Part shown: in pieces, positions 8,964 to 21,326 of the stretch | Layout: the number at the start of each line of letters is the position of its first letter | Position numbering within the stretch: position 1 is the stretch's first letter | From: Bradyrhizobium sp. 21 | GTDB lineage: Bacteria > Pseudomonadota > Alphaproteobacteria > Rhizobiales > Xanthobacteraceae | Direction of reading: 5' to 3' | DNA: 34,110 nt | Assembly (NCBI RefSeq): GCF_023073335.1 | Contig: NZ_JADPJG010000014.1 | Span: 1 to 34,110, forward strand | Notes under the pieces: model-generated | What the model was told of the DNA's origin: nothing | The model's input: only the letters and a program-made list of their open reading frames with translations | Database searches by the model: none | Made by a program: the position numbers and the translations under genes

Positions 8964-9086
8964 GTCGTCCCGGCGAAGGCCGGGACCGATAGCCACGGGA
9001 ACATGGGGCCGCAAACAACGACGTTGAACAGCTTCCCACGACAACTTCCGCAGCGGCGTATGGGTCCCGGCCTTCGCCGGGACGAC
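8964..9086. repeat. REP-like palindromic element between nadA and nadB
   Basis: The 24-nt arms at 8964-8987 and 9063-9086 are perfect reverse complements (core GTCCCGGCGAAGGCCGGGAC) separated by 75 bp. Each arm is also nearly self-complementary. This matches the style of dispersed REP-type elements common in Bradyrhizobium genomes. It lies inside the nad operon transcript. Confidence 0.8.
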
Positions 9087-9101
9087 GATGAGGAGAAAGC
9101 C

Positions 9102-10706
9102 ATGACCAACAACATCAACACCCTCGCTCCCTCCGACGATGTCGTCATCGTCGGCGGCGGCCTCGCCGGATTGTTCTGCGCGCTGAAACTCGCGCCGCGG
9201 CCCGTGAGGCTGATCTCGGCGGCGCCGCTTGGACAAGGCGCATCGTCCGCATGGGCACAAGGCGGCATCGCCGCAGCGGTCGCCGACGGCGATACGCCCG
9301 AAGCGCACGCCGCGGATACGATTGCGGTCGGCGGCGGCATCGTCGACGAAACGGTCGCGCTGGGTATCGCGCGCGAGGCAGCGCCGCGGATCCACGACCT
9401 TCTCGCCTATGGCGTGCCGTTCGACCGCGATCTCGAAGGCCGGCTCGCCGTGGGACGCGAAGCCGCCCACTCGGCGCGGCGCATCGTGCATGTGCAGGGC
9501 GATGGCGCAGGAGCCGCCATCATCGCGGCGCTGAGCGATGCCGTGCGGCGCACGCCGTCGATCCGATTGATCGAAGGTTTCGTCGCCGAAGCGCTGCTCA
9601 CCGAGGACGGCGCCGTCACCGGCCTTCAATTGCGTCAGGCCGGCAATTCGGCAGCACGGCCGGTCCTGCTCGCGTCGCGTGCGGTCGTTCTCGCCACTGG
9701 CGGCATCGGCCATCTCTATTCCGTTACCACCAACCCGCCCGAGGCCAGCGGCTCCGGCCTTGCGATCGCCGCACGCGCGGGCGCGCTGATTGCAGATCCC
9801 GAGTTCGTGCAGTTTCACCCGACCGCCATCATGGTAGGCCGCGATCCCGCACCGCTCGCCACAGAAGCGCTGCGCGGCGAAGGCGCGACGCTGATCAACC
9901 GCCATGGCGAGCGTTTCATGGCGGCGCGCCATCCGCTCGCGGAGCTCGCGCCGCGCGACATCGTGGCCCGCGGCGTGTTCGCCGAGATCGCGGCCGGGCG
10001 TGGCGCCTTCCTCGACGCGCGGCAGGCGCTGGGCACGCGCTTCGCCGCCAAATTCCCGACCGTGCACGCCAGCTGCATCGCCGCCGGCATCGATCCCGCA
10101 ACGCAGGCCATCCCGATCGCGCCGGCCGCGCACTATCACATGGGCGGCATCGCGGTGGACGCGCGCGGCCGCAGCTCGATCGACGGGCTCTGGGCGGGCG
10201 GCGAAGTGTCGTCCACCGGCGCGCATGGCGCCAATCGCCTCGCCTCGAATTCGCTGCTGGAGGCCGTGGTCTACGCCGCGCGCATCGCCGACGACATTGC
10301 CGGCCGCACCATCCCCTCACCCGCCCGGCTCCCCGATGCGCTGGTGACATCGCGCGCCGGCGCACCCGATGCAGCAGCCGTGAAACGGCTGCGGACGACG
10401 ATGGGCGCGCATGTCGGCGTGATCCGCGATGGTGACGGGCTTGCGGAAGCGGTTCGCAGCTTTGCCGCGCTCGAACGCGAGGCCACGAGCATCGCAGTCC
10501 GCAACATCGCGACATCAGCCCTGCTCGTGGCGGCCTCGGCCTGGAACCGGCGCGAGAGCCGCGGCGCGCATTTCCGCTCCGACCATACCGCGGACGTTCC
10601 CGCGCTCGCGCAACGCACCATGACCATGCTCACGGCGGCACGCGAGGTCGCGGAGAGTCTAAGCGACCGCCCTCTGCCGCGCACCGCGCAACCCATGATC
10701 GCCTGA
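9102..10706 (+). CDS. nadB: L-aspartate oxidase NadB
   Basis: NadB is an FAD enzyme that oxidises L-aspartate to iminoaspartate, the unstable substrate handed to NadA. The protein has 534 aa, normal for the family. Visible features are the dinucleotide-binding motif [15 protein letters not shown] near the N-terminus, the flavin-loop region [12 protein letters not shown], the active-site segment [12 protein letters not shown]-like EALRGEGA, and the C-terminal FAD signature [23 protein letters not shown] 9102 has AGGAGA 5 nt upstream. It is separated from nadA by 161 bp containing a palindromic repeat and from nadC by 11 bp, so nadBC is a tight pair within the operon. Confidence 0.97.
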   Translation: MTNNINTLAPSDDVVIVGGGLAGLFCALKLAPRPVRLISAAPLGQGASSAWAQGGIAAAVADGDTPEAHAADTIAVGGGIVDETVALGIAREAAPRIHDLLAYGVPFDRDLEGRLAVGREAAHSARRIVHVQGDGAGAAIIAALSDAVRRTPSIRLIEGFVAEALLTEDGAVTGLQLRQAGNSAARPVLLASRAVVLATGGIGHLYSVTTNPPEASGSGLAIAARAGALIADPEFVQFHPTAIMVGRDPAPLATEALRGEGATLINRHGERFMAARHPLAELAPRDIVARGVFAEIAAGRGAFLDARQALGTRFAAKFPTVHASCIAAGIDPATQAIPIAPAAHYHMGGIAVDARGRSSIDGLWAGGEVSSTGAHGANRLASNSLLEAVVYAARIADDIAGRTIPSPARLPDALVTSRAGAPDAAAVKRLRTTMGAHVGVIRDGDGLAEAVRSFAALEREATSIAVRNIATSALLVAASAWNRRESRGAHFRSDHTADVPALAQRTMTMLTAAREVAESLSDRPLPRTAQPMIA

Positions 10707-10717
10707 CGGAGTCTTCC

Positions 10718-11596
10718 ATGATCATCCCGACCTCACTGCTCTATCCCGACGCCTTCCTCTCACCGCTTGCGATCGACGAGGCCGTGCACCGCGCGCTCGA
10801 CGAGGACCTCGGCCGCGCCGGCGACATCACCTCGCTGGCGACGATTCCCGAAGCAACCACGGCGCAGGCGATCCTGGTCGCACGGCAGTCCGGCGTGATC
10901 GCCGGCTTGCCGCTGGCGCTGGCAACCTTGCAAAAGCTCTCACCCGACATCGAGGTGCGCGCGCATGTCCGCGACGCCGCGCGCGTCGCCCGCGGGCAGC
11001 AGGTGCTGACGATCTCGGGCCCTGCGCGCGCCATTCTCACCGCGGAGCGGACTGCGCTCAATTTCGTCGGCCGCCTGTCAGGCGTGGCGACACTCACGAC
11101 CGACTACGTCGCGCGGACTGAAGGTACAAAAATGCGCATCTGCTGCACGCGCAAAACCACACCGGGGCTCCGCGCGCTGGAGAAATACGCGGTGCGCTGC
11201 GGCGGCGGCTTCAACCACCGCTTCGGTCTCGACGACGCGATCCTGATCAAGGACAACCACATCGCGGTCGCCGGCGGCATCCGCCCCGTGCTGGAGCGCG
11301 CCCGCGCGCATGCCGGCCATCTCGTGAAGATCGAGATCGAGGTCGACACGCTCCCGCAGTTGCACGAGGTGCTCGACACCGGCCTTGCCGATGCCGTGCT
11401 GCTCGACAACATGGACATTGCGACGCTGCGCGAAGCCGTAAGACTCAACGAGGGCCGCCTCGAGCTGGAGGCCTCCGGCGGCGTCACGCCGGACTCGATC
11501 GCGGCCATTGCAGCGACCGGTGTCAACTACGCGTCGGCAGGCGCGCTGACGCATTCGGCGCCGAATTTCGACTGCGCGCTGGATATCGAGGCGTGA
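10718..11596 (+). CDS. nadC: Nicotinate-nucleotide pyrophosphorylase (carboxylating) NadC
   Basis: NadC converts quinolinate and PRPP to nicotinate mononucleotide, CO2 and pyrophosphate, the last dedicated step of this pathway. The protein has 292 aa. The N-terminal part has the family start [11 protein letters not shown]. Substrate-binding residues lie in [16 protein letters not shown] and [16 protein letters not shown], followed by [20 protein letters not shown]. The C-terminal barrel end reads [12 protein letters not shown] lies 6 nt before the ATG and only 11 bp separate it from nadB, so it is co-transcribed. A palindromic repeat begins 10 bp after the stop. Confidence 0.97.
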   Translation: MIIPTSLLYPDAFLSPLAIDEAVHRALDEDLGRAGDITSLATIPEATTAQAILVARQSGVIAGLPLALATLQKLSPDIEVRAHVRDAARVARGQQVLTISGPARAILTAERTALNFVGRLSGVATLTTDYVARTEGTKMRICCTRKTTPGLRALEKYAVRCGGGFNHRFGLDDAILIKDNHIAVAGGIRPVLERARAHAGHLVKIEIEVDTLPQLHEVLDTGLADAVLLDNMDIATLREAVRLNEGRLELEASGGVTPDSIAAIAATGVNYASAGALTHSAPNFDCALDIEA

Positions 11597-11605
11597 GGCG
11601 ATCTA

Positions 11606-11745
11606 CTCCCTCTCCCCGTTCTTACGGGGAGAGGGTTGGGGTGAGGGGCCTCTCTCCGCACTTGAGATGATCGTGAGACCTGTACCCCCTCACCCGGACT
11701 GCATCTCCGATGCAATCCGACCTCTCCCCGCAAGCGGGGCGAGGT
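11606..11745. repeat. Intergenic palindromic repeat, CTCTCCCCGC-type
   Basis: The left part has CTCTCCCCG and CGGGGAGAG arms and the right part CCTCTCCCCG and CGGGGCGAGG, joined by a segment reading ccccctcaccc. It fills the space between the convergent nadC and cell-wall hydrolase genes. The same family recurs at 20914-21010. It could serve as a bidirectional terminator. Confidence 0.7.
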
Positions 11746-11754
11746 AAAGGAAGA

Positions 11755-13221
11755 CTAGCGCCGCTCGGTCGCGCCCATCTCAGCGGAGCTCTTGGCTTCC
11801 TGCGCAAGCTCGGCAGAAAGCGCCGCGGTCTGCGCCGGCGTGCCCCAGCTCGGCTCCTCGGCGCCGTCGCCCCAGGCGCGCGGGCGATAGAAGGTGTGCA
11901 CGCCGGTCTTGTACATCTTCTTCATCTCGGCGACCCAGGACGGGCGCACCCAATAGGCGTGGTAGTGCGTGGACTTGCCCACTTCGGGCAGCCAGATCTG
12001 GCCGTCGAGCATGGCCTTCGAAATCTTCTTCGCGCGCTCCCACATCTCGGGCTCGCGGATCACGTCGGCATTGTTGTCGCAGGCGAAGGTGAACTGGCAG
12101 GCGAGATGGCGATGCTTGTTCTGATAGACCGCGCCGCACACGGTATCGGGATATTTGCCGGAGAACACGCGGTTCATCACGACCTGCGCAACCGCCATCT
12201 GGCCGCGCACGGCCTCGCCACGGGACTCGAAATAGACGGCCTCCGCGAGGCACTTTTCAGACTTCGCGCGCGACTTGTCGTCGAGTGCGAGCCGCTCCGC
12301 CGGCGATCTGGCGCGCTGGTTGTCGGCGTTGACCTCGCCCTTCGGTGCGACGCTCTCGCCGCTGTCGATATCCTTCGCAATATCCACCGTCGGCGGCGAC
12401 AGCGAGGCCGTCACCTTCATGTCGGGATCGGGCATCACGATCAGCGGCTCGGCACCGGGTTGCCAGCTCTCCATGCTCTCGATATTGCCGCCGAGCGAGG
12501 AACTGCCGAAGAACAGGTTCGAGGTCTTGACGCGGAACGGGTCGCGCGGCGGGGCAGCCGGAAGGGTGGCCTGCTTCAACGCTTCGAGCGGCTGGAGCGC
12601 GAGCGAGCGCGCAGCATCACTGGCTTGTGGCGTATTGGTATATTGCGGCAGCGGCGGCGCACGCAGCGCTTCCGCGAGCTCGGGATCGAGCGCGGCTGCG
12701 GACTCCGGCGACATCGCCTGTGGCAACGCCCGCGGCAGCGCGACGGTCTTGGCGCCGAACACCGAGCTGTTCGACGTCGCGGGATCTTCCTGCGCGGGCG
12801 CTGCCGTCGGCGCGCCCGCCTCGGGAGCCTGCGTCGGTGAGATCATTGCAAGGCGATCACCCTTCATGGAGCGATCGACCTTGGGAAAATCGGCGGCCTG
12901 GTAGCGCGGCGGCGCCTGCAGTGCCGGATTGCGGCTGATCGCACCGGTGACGTCGCGGCCATCGAGGCTTGCCAGGCGCACCATCGCGCTCTGCGGAATT
13001 GAGGTGCCCATGGGGCGGGAAAAACTGTAGGTGGCGAGCTGGATCGAGGACGCAGCAGAGAACACCTGCTTCTGCCAACGCTCTGCGACGCCGGGTTGGC
13101 GCGCCAGCAGCGAGGCAATGTCCTGATAGCCGGTCTCTCTCGGCATCAATGCGAAGATGCAGAGACCGATGCCGAAGGACGCGAACCGCGCGCCCTTCGG
13201 ATGGTTACGCAACAAAAACAT
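11755..13221 (-). CDS. SleB-like cell-wall hydrolase with membrane anchor
   Basis: This 488-aa protein probably hydrolyses peptidoglycan in the periplasm. An N-terminal hydrophobic stretch (about residues 12-26) should act as signal anchor. A long Pro/Ala/Ser-rich region follows. The C-terminal Hydrolase_2 (SleB-like) domain, about residues 323-455, shows the family hallmarks EAVYFESRGE, AVAQVVMNRV, CGAVYQ and a histidine/tyrosine-rich THYHAYWVRP. Family enzymes are lytic transglycosylases or amidases, and which activity applies is uncertain. ATG 13221 is preferred; a GTG four codons earlier (13233) is possible, and neither has a strong ribosome site. It is convergent with nadC and transcribed alone. 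Sporulation is not implied, since rhizobia carry several such genes. Confidence 0.85.
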   Translation of the reverse strand: MFLLRNHPKGARFASFGIGLCIFALMPRETGYQDIASLLARQPGVAERWQKQVFSAASSIQLATYSFSRPMGTSIPQSAMVRLASLDGRDVTGAISRNPALQAPPRYQAADFPKVDRSMKGDRLAMISPTQAPEAGAPTAAPAQEDPATSNSSVFGAKTVALPRALPQAMSPESAAALDPELAEALRAPPLPQYTNTPQASDAARSLALQPLEALKQATLPAAPPRDPFRVKTSNLFFGSSSLGGNIESMESWQPGAEPLIVMPDPDMKVTASLSPPTVDIAKDIDSGESVAPKGEVNADNQRARSPAERLALDDKSRAKSEKCLAEAVYFESRGEAVRGQMAVAQVVMNRVFSGKYPDTVCGAVYQNKHRHLACQFTFACDNNADVIREPEMWERAKKISKAMLDGQIWLPEVGKSTHYHAYWVRPSWVAEMKKMYKTGVHTFYRPRAWGDGAEEPSWGTPAQTAALSAELAQEAKSSAEMGATERR

Positions 13222-13518
13222 CGATACGCTCACGCTAGGCTTACGCTAGAAAATCGAACCGCAGTACATCCGTACAATTCGATCTTTATCGTGAGTATCC
13301 AATTTAGGTTGCCGGGGCGTTAATCGGCGTTGCGCATGCGGCACACGCAAGCGATCGCAGGTGTTTTCACGGGGTGATGATGCGCATTGGTAAACGCCGC
13401 CTCTCGTGAAGCGGTAAACAACCGGTCAATGCGAATGGTGAAGGAACTCTTGCGCGCACGTATCATTACGGGACGCGTGCGGTTCCGTTGGTTGCGCGCC
13501 GTGCGTCCCCACCACCGA

Positions 13519-13619
13519 TGTCATGCCCGCGAGGGCGGGCATCCAGTACGCTGCGGCCTCTCGGCTCAACCGCCGGCGCTGGTGGAATACTGGATCGCCC
13601 GCTTTCGCGGGCGACGACA
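13519..13619. repeat. Intergenic palindromic repeat, TGTCATGCCCGC-type
   Basis: The left arm begins TGTCATGCCCGCGAGGGCGG and runs on to ATCCAGTA. The right arm runs from TACTGGATCGCCCGC to GCGACGACA. The arms are imperfect reverse complements, and each contains its own small GC hairpin. It belongs to a different sequence family from the elements at 8964 and 11606. Confidence 0.75.
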
Positions 13620-13652
13620 GTGAGAGAGTGGAAAGAGCGTCGCCTCAAATGA

Positions 13653-13679
13653 AAAGAGGCGGGATCTGCCCGCCTCTTT
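13653..13679 (-). terminator. Intrinsic terminator of ppdK
   Basis: An 11-bp perfect stem (AAAGAGGCGGG / CCCGCCTCTTT, 5-nt loop) lies 23 bp beyond the ppdK stop. On the minus strand it ends in TTTTC. The A-rich opposite side would let it work in both directions. Confidence 0.85.
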
Positions 13680-13701
13680 CGCATCAACATTTCAATTCCG
13701 C

Positions 13702-16668
<2,967 letters not shown>

Positions 16669-16762
16669 AGCTTGCACACAACCTGCGAGAGGGAAGGAAA
16701 TTGCGCGCTTACACCACTTTGGGCGGGCCCGCGCAAGTCGAAGAGTTCCGGAGAATCAAGGC

Positions 16763-16918
16763 CTAGAGATGGAGCCACTTCAACAATCCGAGCCCGATCG
16801 CACCATTTACGATGAGAAAGATCGCGACGATCAGATTCAGGAGGCGCGGCATGATCAAAATCAGCACGCCCGCAAGCAGCGACAGGATCGGTGAAATGTG
16901 GGCGACGGTGATGTGCAT
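16763..16918 (-). CDS. DUF3096 small membrane protein
   Basis: This gene encodes 51 aa, almost all of it hydrophobic. The HISPILSLLAGVLILIMPRL segment and the following LNLIVAIFLIVNGAIGL form two membrane helices with a short turn containing Pro and Arg. This matches the small DUF3096 family, whose function is unknown. ATG 16918 follows GGAAAG at about 7 nt. It lies upstream of ppdK on the same strand (94-bp gap) and is divergent from a DUF1236 gene. Being in the ppdK transcript is possible but not shown. Confidence 0.85.
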   Translation of the reverse strand: MHITVAHISPILSLLAGVLILIMPRLLNLIVAIFLIVNGAIGLGLLKWLHL

Positions 16919-17029
16919 GAATGGTCTTTCCGTGTGGTGAGGCGAATCGCTGGCCGATCATAGCGGACCGGGTTCCGCGGGTAGAGACGCGCTGGGGACG
17001 CGCGAGTTCCCCATCCGCGAAAACTGCCT

Positions 17030-17060
17030 GAAAATGCCGCGAATGCGGCGGGGCATTTTC
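17030..17060. promoter_or_regulatory. Inverted repeat between DUF3096 and DUF1236 genes
   Basis: GAAAATGCC (17030-17038) and GGCATTTTC (17052-17060) form perfect 9-bp arms 13 nt apart. They sit in the 222-bp divergent gap, 80 bp before the DUF1236 start. It could be an operator shared by both genes or an RNA hairpin. Confidence 0.4.
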
Positions 17061-17140
17061 CGGAACATCGCGAAGACGCATGCATTGGCAACCGGTCGCG
17101 CCAGTGGCGCTTCCCGAAAAACGTATCGAAGGAGTTTTTC

Positions 17141-17494
17141 ATGCGGAACAGGATGCTTGCTCTTGCAGCGCTCGCGGCCGCGATCGGCTCGCCCGTCGCG
17201 GCGCAGGCGCAAACCGGAATCACGGTAGGACGCGCGCCCGTCGTGGTCGACAGCGGCCCGACGATAGCGGTCGAACAGCGCCCGGCCTTCCGCGACTATG
17301 TCGTCGAACAACGGGTGCCGGCCTTCCGCATTCCGGATCGCGTGGTGGTCGGCGCCACCTTACCCGAAAGCGGCGTCACCTATTATGACGTGCCGCAACG
17401 TTTCGGCGCCACCACCTATCGCTACACCGTCGTGAACGGCGAGACCGTGCTGGTCGAGCCGCGCTCGCGGCGCATCGTTGAGGTGATGGACTAG
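17141..17494 (+). CDS. DUF1236 secreted protein
   Basis: This 117-aa exported protein has a signal peptide (residues 1-23, ending VAAQA). The mature part matches the DUF1236 pattern: FRDYVVEQRVPAFRI, VVVGATLPESGVTYYDVP and YRYTVVNGETVLVEPRSRRI. These proteins are abundant in Bradyrhizobium and relatives and have no proven role; periplasmic location is predicted. GAAGGAG lies 6 nt before ATG 17141. It stands alone, with an inverted repeat upstream, and a nested hairpin plus strong terminator downstream. Confidence 0.88.
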   Translation: MRNRMLALAALAAAIGSPVAAQAQTGITVGRAPVVVDSGPTIAVEQRPAFRDYVVEQRVPAFRIPDRVVVGATLPESGVTYYDVPQRFGATTYRYTVVNGETVLVEPRSRRIVEVMD

Positions 17495-17504
17495 CGTTCA
17501 ACTC

Positions 17505-17560
17505 GATGTCCGTCGCGCCACTTCAATCAGGCTGGCGCGAGCAGCGCTAAATCGGACATC
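17505..17560 (+). ncRNA. Candidate structured RNA element after the DUF1236 gene
   Basis: Two stems nest without a gap on the 5' side. The outer arms are GATGTCCG (17505-17512) and CGGACATC (17553-17560). The inner arms are TCGCGCCA (17513-17520) and TGGCGCGA (17533-17540). All 16 pairs are perfect. It starts 11 bp after the DUF1236 stop and is followed 3 nt later by a strong terminator. It could be the 3' UTR of that mRNA or a small RNA processed or transcribed from it. No known RNA family was recognised. Confidence 0.4.
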
Positions 17561-17563
17561 AGG

Positions 17564-17601
17564 CCCCGCCCGGTCCTCCCCCCGCCGGGCGGGGTTTTTT
17601 T
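17564..17601 (+). terminator. Strong intrinsic terminator
   Basis: A perfect 10-bp GC stem, CCCCGCCCGG (17564-17573) with CCGGGCGGGG (17585-17594), is followed directly by seven T. It ends the DUF1236 transcript. Confidence 0.93.
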
Positions 17602-17621
17602 GTGTTTCGTGTGTGCGTGCT

Positions 17622-17756
17622 CTCGTGTCCCGGACGCGACGCAGCGCGTAGCGGTGCGACGCTGAGCCGGGACCCAGAATCTTTTGTGCATGCGGCATGG
17701 GCCCCGGCTCTGCAGCGCACCGCCAAGAGGGCGCTGCGCCGCGTCCGGGGCACGAG
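17622..17756. repeat. Intergenic palindromic repeat, GTCCCGGACGCG-type
   Basis: 17-nt end arms CTCGTGTCCCGGACGCG (17622-17638) and CGCGTCCGGGGCACGAG (17740-17756) pair with one mismatch, and internal GACGCAGCG / CGCTGCGCC segments extend the structure. The element ends 3 bp before the glyS stop codon. It is another dispersed-repeat family distinct from the others in this window. Confidence 0.75.
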
Positions 17757-17759
17757 AAC

Positions 17760-19889
17760 CTAGTCCTGGATCTTCGAGAAATCCGCCACCGCACGCGTGG
17801 CGCTGCGGATCTCGTTGAGCAGCTTCAAACGATTCTCGCGCACCTTCGCATCGTCATCGTTGACGCGCACCTTGTCGAAAAACGCATCGACCGGCGGACG
17901 CAGTTTTGCCATCGCGCTCATCGCGGCGGCAAAGTCCTCCTTGGCGACGGCAGCGCTTGCTTCCGCCTTCACCTCGCCGATGGCCTTGGCCAGCGCCTTT
18001 TCCTCATCGAGGCCATAGAGCGCGGCATCGGGGGCGCCATCGAAGCTGCGCTTGTCCTTCTTCTCCTCGATGCCAAGGATGTTGCTGGCACGCTTGATGC
18101 CCGCAAGCAGGTTCTTGCCGTCGTCGGTCTCGAGGAATTTGCCGAGCGCCTCGACCCGGCGGACGATCATCAAGAGATCGTCCTGGCCACCGAGCGCGAA
18201 CACGGCATCGACGAGATCGTGCCGTGCGCCCTGCTCGCGGAGCTGGACTTTCAGCCGGTCGGCGAAGAAGGAAAGGAGATCAAGAGATCCCATTCCTACG
18301 CCAAACGTCCGCCCTGCACTGCGCAAACGCTCCGCGATGGATTCAAGTACCGTATCGTAATGCCGGTCAAAGAGCTTGGTGAGATTTAGCCGGACACCGT
18401 TCTCAACAAGCAGCCTGATCACACCCAGCGCCGCCCGACGAAGCGCATACGGATCCTTGCTGCCCGTCGGCTTCTCGTCGATCGCCCAAAAGCCGACCAA
18501 CGTGTCGATCTTGTCAGCGAGCGCGACCGCAACGCTAACCGGATCGGTCGGCACGCGATCGGCCGGCCCCTGGGGCTTGTAGTGCTCCTCGCAAGCGGCA
18601 GCCACGGAAGCATCCTCGCCTTGCGCCAGCGCGTAGTACTTGCCCATCAGGCCCTGCACCTCGGGGAATTCGCCGACAACCTCGGTCAGCAAATCCGCCT
18701 TCGCCAGGTGCGCAGCGCGGGTTGCCTTGGCGACGTCGGCGCCGACCATCGGCGCGATCTCGGCGGCGAGGCGCTCGATGCGCTTGATGCGCGCGGCCTG
18801 GGTGCCGAGCTTCTCGTGGAACACGATCTGCTCGAACTTCGGCAGCCGATCTTCGAGCCTGGTCTTCAGGTCCGCCTCGTAGAAAAACTTAGCATCCGAC
18901 AGACGCGGGCGGATCACGCGCTCGTTGCCGGCGACGATGGTCTTGCCGCCGTCGGTCGCCTCGATATTGGCGGTGAGGACGAACTTGTTGGTCAATTTGC
19001 CCGTCTTGGCATCCCTGACGACAAAGCACTTCTGGTTGTTGCGGATGGTGGCGCGGATCACCTCTTCCGGAATCGAAAGATATTCCGGCTCGAACGAACC
19101 CATCATGACAACAGGCCATTCGACGAGGCCGGAGACCTCGTCCAGCAGCACCTGATCCTCGACCAGCTCAAAGCCTTGCGCGAAGGTCAGTTCCTTGGCG
19201 TCGGCAAAGATGATGTCCTTGCGCGCCTGCGGATCAAGAATGACTTTTGCAGCCTTCAGCTTCGCCTCATAGTCCTCGAAGCGGCGCACCGAGATCGGCG
19301 CCGGCGCCATGAAGCGATGGCCGTAGGTGGTCTGCCCGGTCTCGATGCCGTCGACCGAGAATTTCACGATATCAGGCTCTTCGGTCTCAGGTCCGAACGT
19401 CGCCGTGATTGCATGAAGCGGACGCACCCAGCTCAGCGAGCCCGGCTTGCCGGAGCGCGCGCCCCACCGCATCGATTTCGGCCAGGGGAAGGTGCGGATG
19501 ATGACGGGGAGGATTTCCGCGAGCACATCGATCGCGTCGCGGCCGGGCTTCTCGATCAGCGCGATGTAGAAGTCGCCCTTCGGGTCGCGCTGGATCTTGG
19601 CTTCGTCGAGCGACGTCAAACCTGTCGCTTTCAGAAAACCCTGCACGGCCGCATCGGGCGCGCCCATTTTCGGTCCGCGGCGTTCGGTCTTGAGGTCGGG
19701 CTGGCGCGCAGGGATTCCGTGCACGGTCAGCGCCAGGCGACGCGGCGTCGAGAACGCCTTGGCACCCTCGTAGACGAGGCCTTCGGCGACGAGCTTGTCG
19801 GTGACCATGCGGCGCAAATCGTCGGCCGCCTTGGCCTGCATCCGCGCGGGGATTTCTTCCGAGAACAGTTCAAGCAACAAATCAGGCAT
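17760..19889 (-). CDS. glyS: Glycyl-tRNA synthetase beta subunit
   Basis: This is the beta chain of the heterotetrameric (alpha2beta2) bacterial glycyl-tRNA synthetase, which binds and positions tRNA-Gly. The protein has 709 aa, close to the family norm. It begins [18 protein letters not shown], a near-universal GlyS start, and continues through the central helical domain to a C-terminal tRNA-binding region. The ATG at 19889 overlaps the glyQ stop as TGATG, so the two are translationally coupled, suiting equal subunit amounts. The reading frame stays open upstream, but those residues lie inside glyQ and are not part of this protein. Confidence 0.97.
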   Translation of the reverse strand: MPDLLLELFSEEIPARMQAKAADDLRRMVTDKLVAEGLVYEGAKAFSTPRRLALTVHGIPARQPDLKTERRGPKMGAPDAAVQGFLKATGLTSLDEAKIQRDPKGDFYIALIEKPGRDAIDVLAEILPVIIRTFPWPKSMRWGARSGKPGSLSWVRPLHAITATFGPETEEPDIVKFSVDGIETGQTTYGHRFMAPAPISVRRFEDYEAKLKAAKVILDPQARKDIIFADAKELTFAQGFELVEDQVLLDEVSGLVEWPVVMMGSFEPEYLSIPEEVIRATIRNNQKCFVVRDAKTGKLTNKFVLTANIEATDGGKTIVAGNERVIRPRLSDAKFFYEADLKTRLEDRLPKFEQIVFHEKLGTQAARIKRIERLAAEIAPMVGADVAKATRAAHLAKADLLTEVVGEFPEVQGLMGKYYALAQGEDASVAAACEEHYKPQGPADRVPTDPVSVAVALADKIDTLVGFWAIDEKPTGSKDPYALRRAALGVIRLLVENGVRLNLTKLFDRHYDTVLESIAERLRSAGRTFGVGMGSLDLLSFFADRLKVQLREQGARHDLVDAVFALGGQDDLLMIVRRVEALGKFLETDDGKNLLAGIKRASNILGIEEKKDKRSFDGAPDAALYGLDEEKALAKAIGEVKAEASAAVAKEDFAAAMSAMAKLRPPVDAFFDKVRVNDDDAKVRENRLKLLNEIRSATRAVADFSKIQD

Positions 19890-20824
19890 CAGGCCGCTCC
19901 ACCGGCTTCGGTGTGTATCCAGGCCTCGCCGCAAGCCTTTGCCAATTCGCGCACGCGAAGAATGTAGCTCTGCCGCTCGGTCACCGAGATCACGCCACGC
20001 GCATCGAGCAGGTTGAACACGTGACTCGCCTTGATGCACTGGTCGTAAGCCGGCAGCGCCATCAGATGCGCCTCGCGCTTGCTATCCTTCCAGCCCGCGT
20101 CGAGATATTTTCGGCAGGCTGCTTCCGCCATCTTGAATTGCTCGAACAGCATCGTGGTGTCGGCAATCTCGAAATTGTGCTTCGAATATTCCCGCTCGGC
20201 CTGCAGGAAGACGTCGCCATAGGTGACCTTGGCGTCACCGTCGCGGCCGTTGAAATTGAGGTCGTAGACGCGGTCGACGCCCTGCACATACATCGCCAGG
20301 CGTTCGAGGCCATAAGTGAGCTCACCCGCGACCGGCGCGCATTCGACGCCCGCGACCTGCTGGAAATAGGTGAACTGGCTGACTTCCATGCCGTCGCACC
20401 AGCATTCCCACCCCAGGCCCCAGGCGCCCAGCGTCGGGCTCTCCCAATCGTCCTCGACGAAGCGGATGTCGTGCACGGCGGAATCGATGCCGATCGCGGC
20501 GAGCGACTTCAGGTACAGATCCTGAAGGTTCGGCGGCGACGGCTTCATGATCACCTGGAACTGGTAGTAGTGCTGCATCCGGTTCGGATTCTCGCCGTAG
20601 CGACCGTCCTTGGGTCGGCGCGAGGGCTGCACATAGGCGGCATTCCAGGGCTTTGGCCCGAGCGCGCGCAGCGTGGTCGCCGGATGGAAGGTACCCGCGC
20701 CCATCTCCATGTCGTAGGGCTGCAAAATCACGCAGCCCTGCTCGGCCCAGAACCGCTGCAGCGCGAGGATAAAACCCTGGAACGAGCGTTCAGGGCGCAT
20801 ATGGGCGGGCAATGAGGCGTCCAT
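19889..20824 (-). CDS. glyQ: Glycyl-tRNA synthetase alpha subunit
   Basis: This catalytic chain forms glycyl-adenylate and charges tRNA-Gly together with GlyS. The protein has 311 aa. Family landmarks are [54 protein letters not shown] and the substrate pocket [23 protein letters not shown] 20824 ([17 protein letters not shown]) gives a length near the usual 300; a TTG start 23 codons earlier has no ribosome site, and an ATG 8 codons later is also possible. A palindromic repeat lies upstream, so the glyQS promoter may be beyond it or within the 207-bp gap. Confidence 0.96.
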   Translation of the reverse strand: MDASLPAHMRPERSFQGFILALQRFWAEQGCVILQPYDMEMGAGTFHPATTLRALGPKPWNAAYVQPSRRPKDGRYGENPNRMQHYYQFQVIMKPSPPNLQDLYLKSLAAIGIDSAVHDIRFVEDDWESPTLGAWGLGWECWCDGMEVSQFTYFQQVAGVECAPVAGELTYGLERLAMYVQGVDRVYDLNFNGRDGDAKVTYGDVFLQAEREYSKHNFEIADTTMLFEQFKMAEAACRKYLDAGWKDSKREAHLMALPAYDQCIKASHVFNLLDARGVISVTERQSYILRVRELAKACGEAWIHTEAGGAA

Positions 20825-20913
20825 CGTCAGATCGGGCTCTCGCGGGGGTTTTGAATCGCGCGGGACCGTATCGACGGCGGGGGTGGGAATCAAGGCAAAG
20901 GGGCTGCTTCTTA

Positions 20914-21010
20914 CCTCTCCCGCTTGCGGGAGAGGAGGGTTCTGTCCTCTTGGGCATTTCCCGCTAGAGGAGAGACCTCTCCCCAGCCCTCCCCCGCAAG
21001 CGGGAGAGGG
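20914..21010. repeat. Intergenic palindromic repeat, CTCTCCCGC-type
   Basis: The left end CCTCTCCCGCTTGCGGGAGA and the right end CCCCCGCAAGCGGGAGAGGG are each hairpins and are also reverse-complementary to one another. It is related to the element at 11606-11745. It lies between the 62-aa gene and glyQ, both on the minus strand. Confidence 0.75.
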
Positions 21011-21031
21011 AGCACACCTTCCGTGGGGCGG

Positions 21032-21220
21032 CTAACCCGGTCGGTAAGCTCCGGTCGCGGGGTCACGCTTCAGCGTCTGGATGTCCCCCCTATGGGCGGC
21101 CTCGGCGACGCGTGAGAGGCGCATCTCCTCCAGCTCATGGTTGATCCGGAGGGCGGTCTTGTACGCCCAGCGGACCGCGGCAAGCCCACCCAGGACGCCT
21201 GCGAATGCGACGAACGGCAT
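21032..21220 (-). CDS. Small conserved-looking hypothetical protein, 62 aa
   Basis: No family was recognised. It starts MPFVAFAGVLGGLAAVRWAY, a weakly hydrophobic N-terminal helix that may sit in or on the membrane. A charged helical part (HELEEMRLSRVAE) and a basic tail ending ATGAYRPG follow. ATG 21220 has AAGGAA 6 nt upstream, and the longer upstream reading frame lacks support. It lies 106 bp downstream of the S49 peptidase gene on the same strand and may share its transcript. Confidence 0.7.
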   Translation of the reverse strand: MPFVAFAGVLGGLAAVRWAYKTALRINHELEEMRLSRVAEAAHRGDIQTLKRDPATGAYRPG

Positions 21221-21326
21221 CGGTCGTTCCTTGTTCACAATGCTCAGCCCCACGCGCATTCTTGCGCAGACCGGGCCGCGCCGCAATTGGCTCGGCGAGG
21301 GACCAAATGGCGCGGGCGGGTCCCGC

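Larger units (their letters stand above)
13222..13701. other. 480-bp gap between ppdK and the cell-wall hydrolase gene
   Basis: This gap holds the ppdK terminator (13653-13679), a palindromic repeat (13519-13619), and about 300 bp upstream of the hydrolase gene that should contain its promoter. I saw no credible gene here. Short reading frames in it overlap the repeat and lack ribosome sites. Confidence 0.6.

Noticed and set aside
8586..10226. A 546-codon open frame on the minus strand across nadA and nadB
   Set aside because: It is antisense to two certain genes, its translation is Arg/Asp/Ala-rich without any domain, and it arises from GC-rich codon bias.
11755..13221. Cell-wall hydrolase as a sign of a spore-former or prophage lysis cassette
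   Set aside because: SleB-like domains are common in non-sporulating rhizobia, and no holin, spanin or phage gene is nearby.
13387..13623. A 78-codon frame in the gap between ppdK and the hydrolase gene
   Set aside because: Its second half is the palindromic repeat and it has no ribosome site or recognisable protein features.
17062..17086. A second EcfG-like promoter before the DUF1236 gene (GGAAC, then CATT 16 nt later)
   Set aside because: The -10 element differs from CGTT at one of its four conserved bases. Too weak to call.
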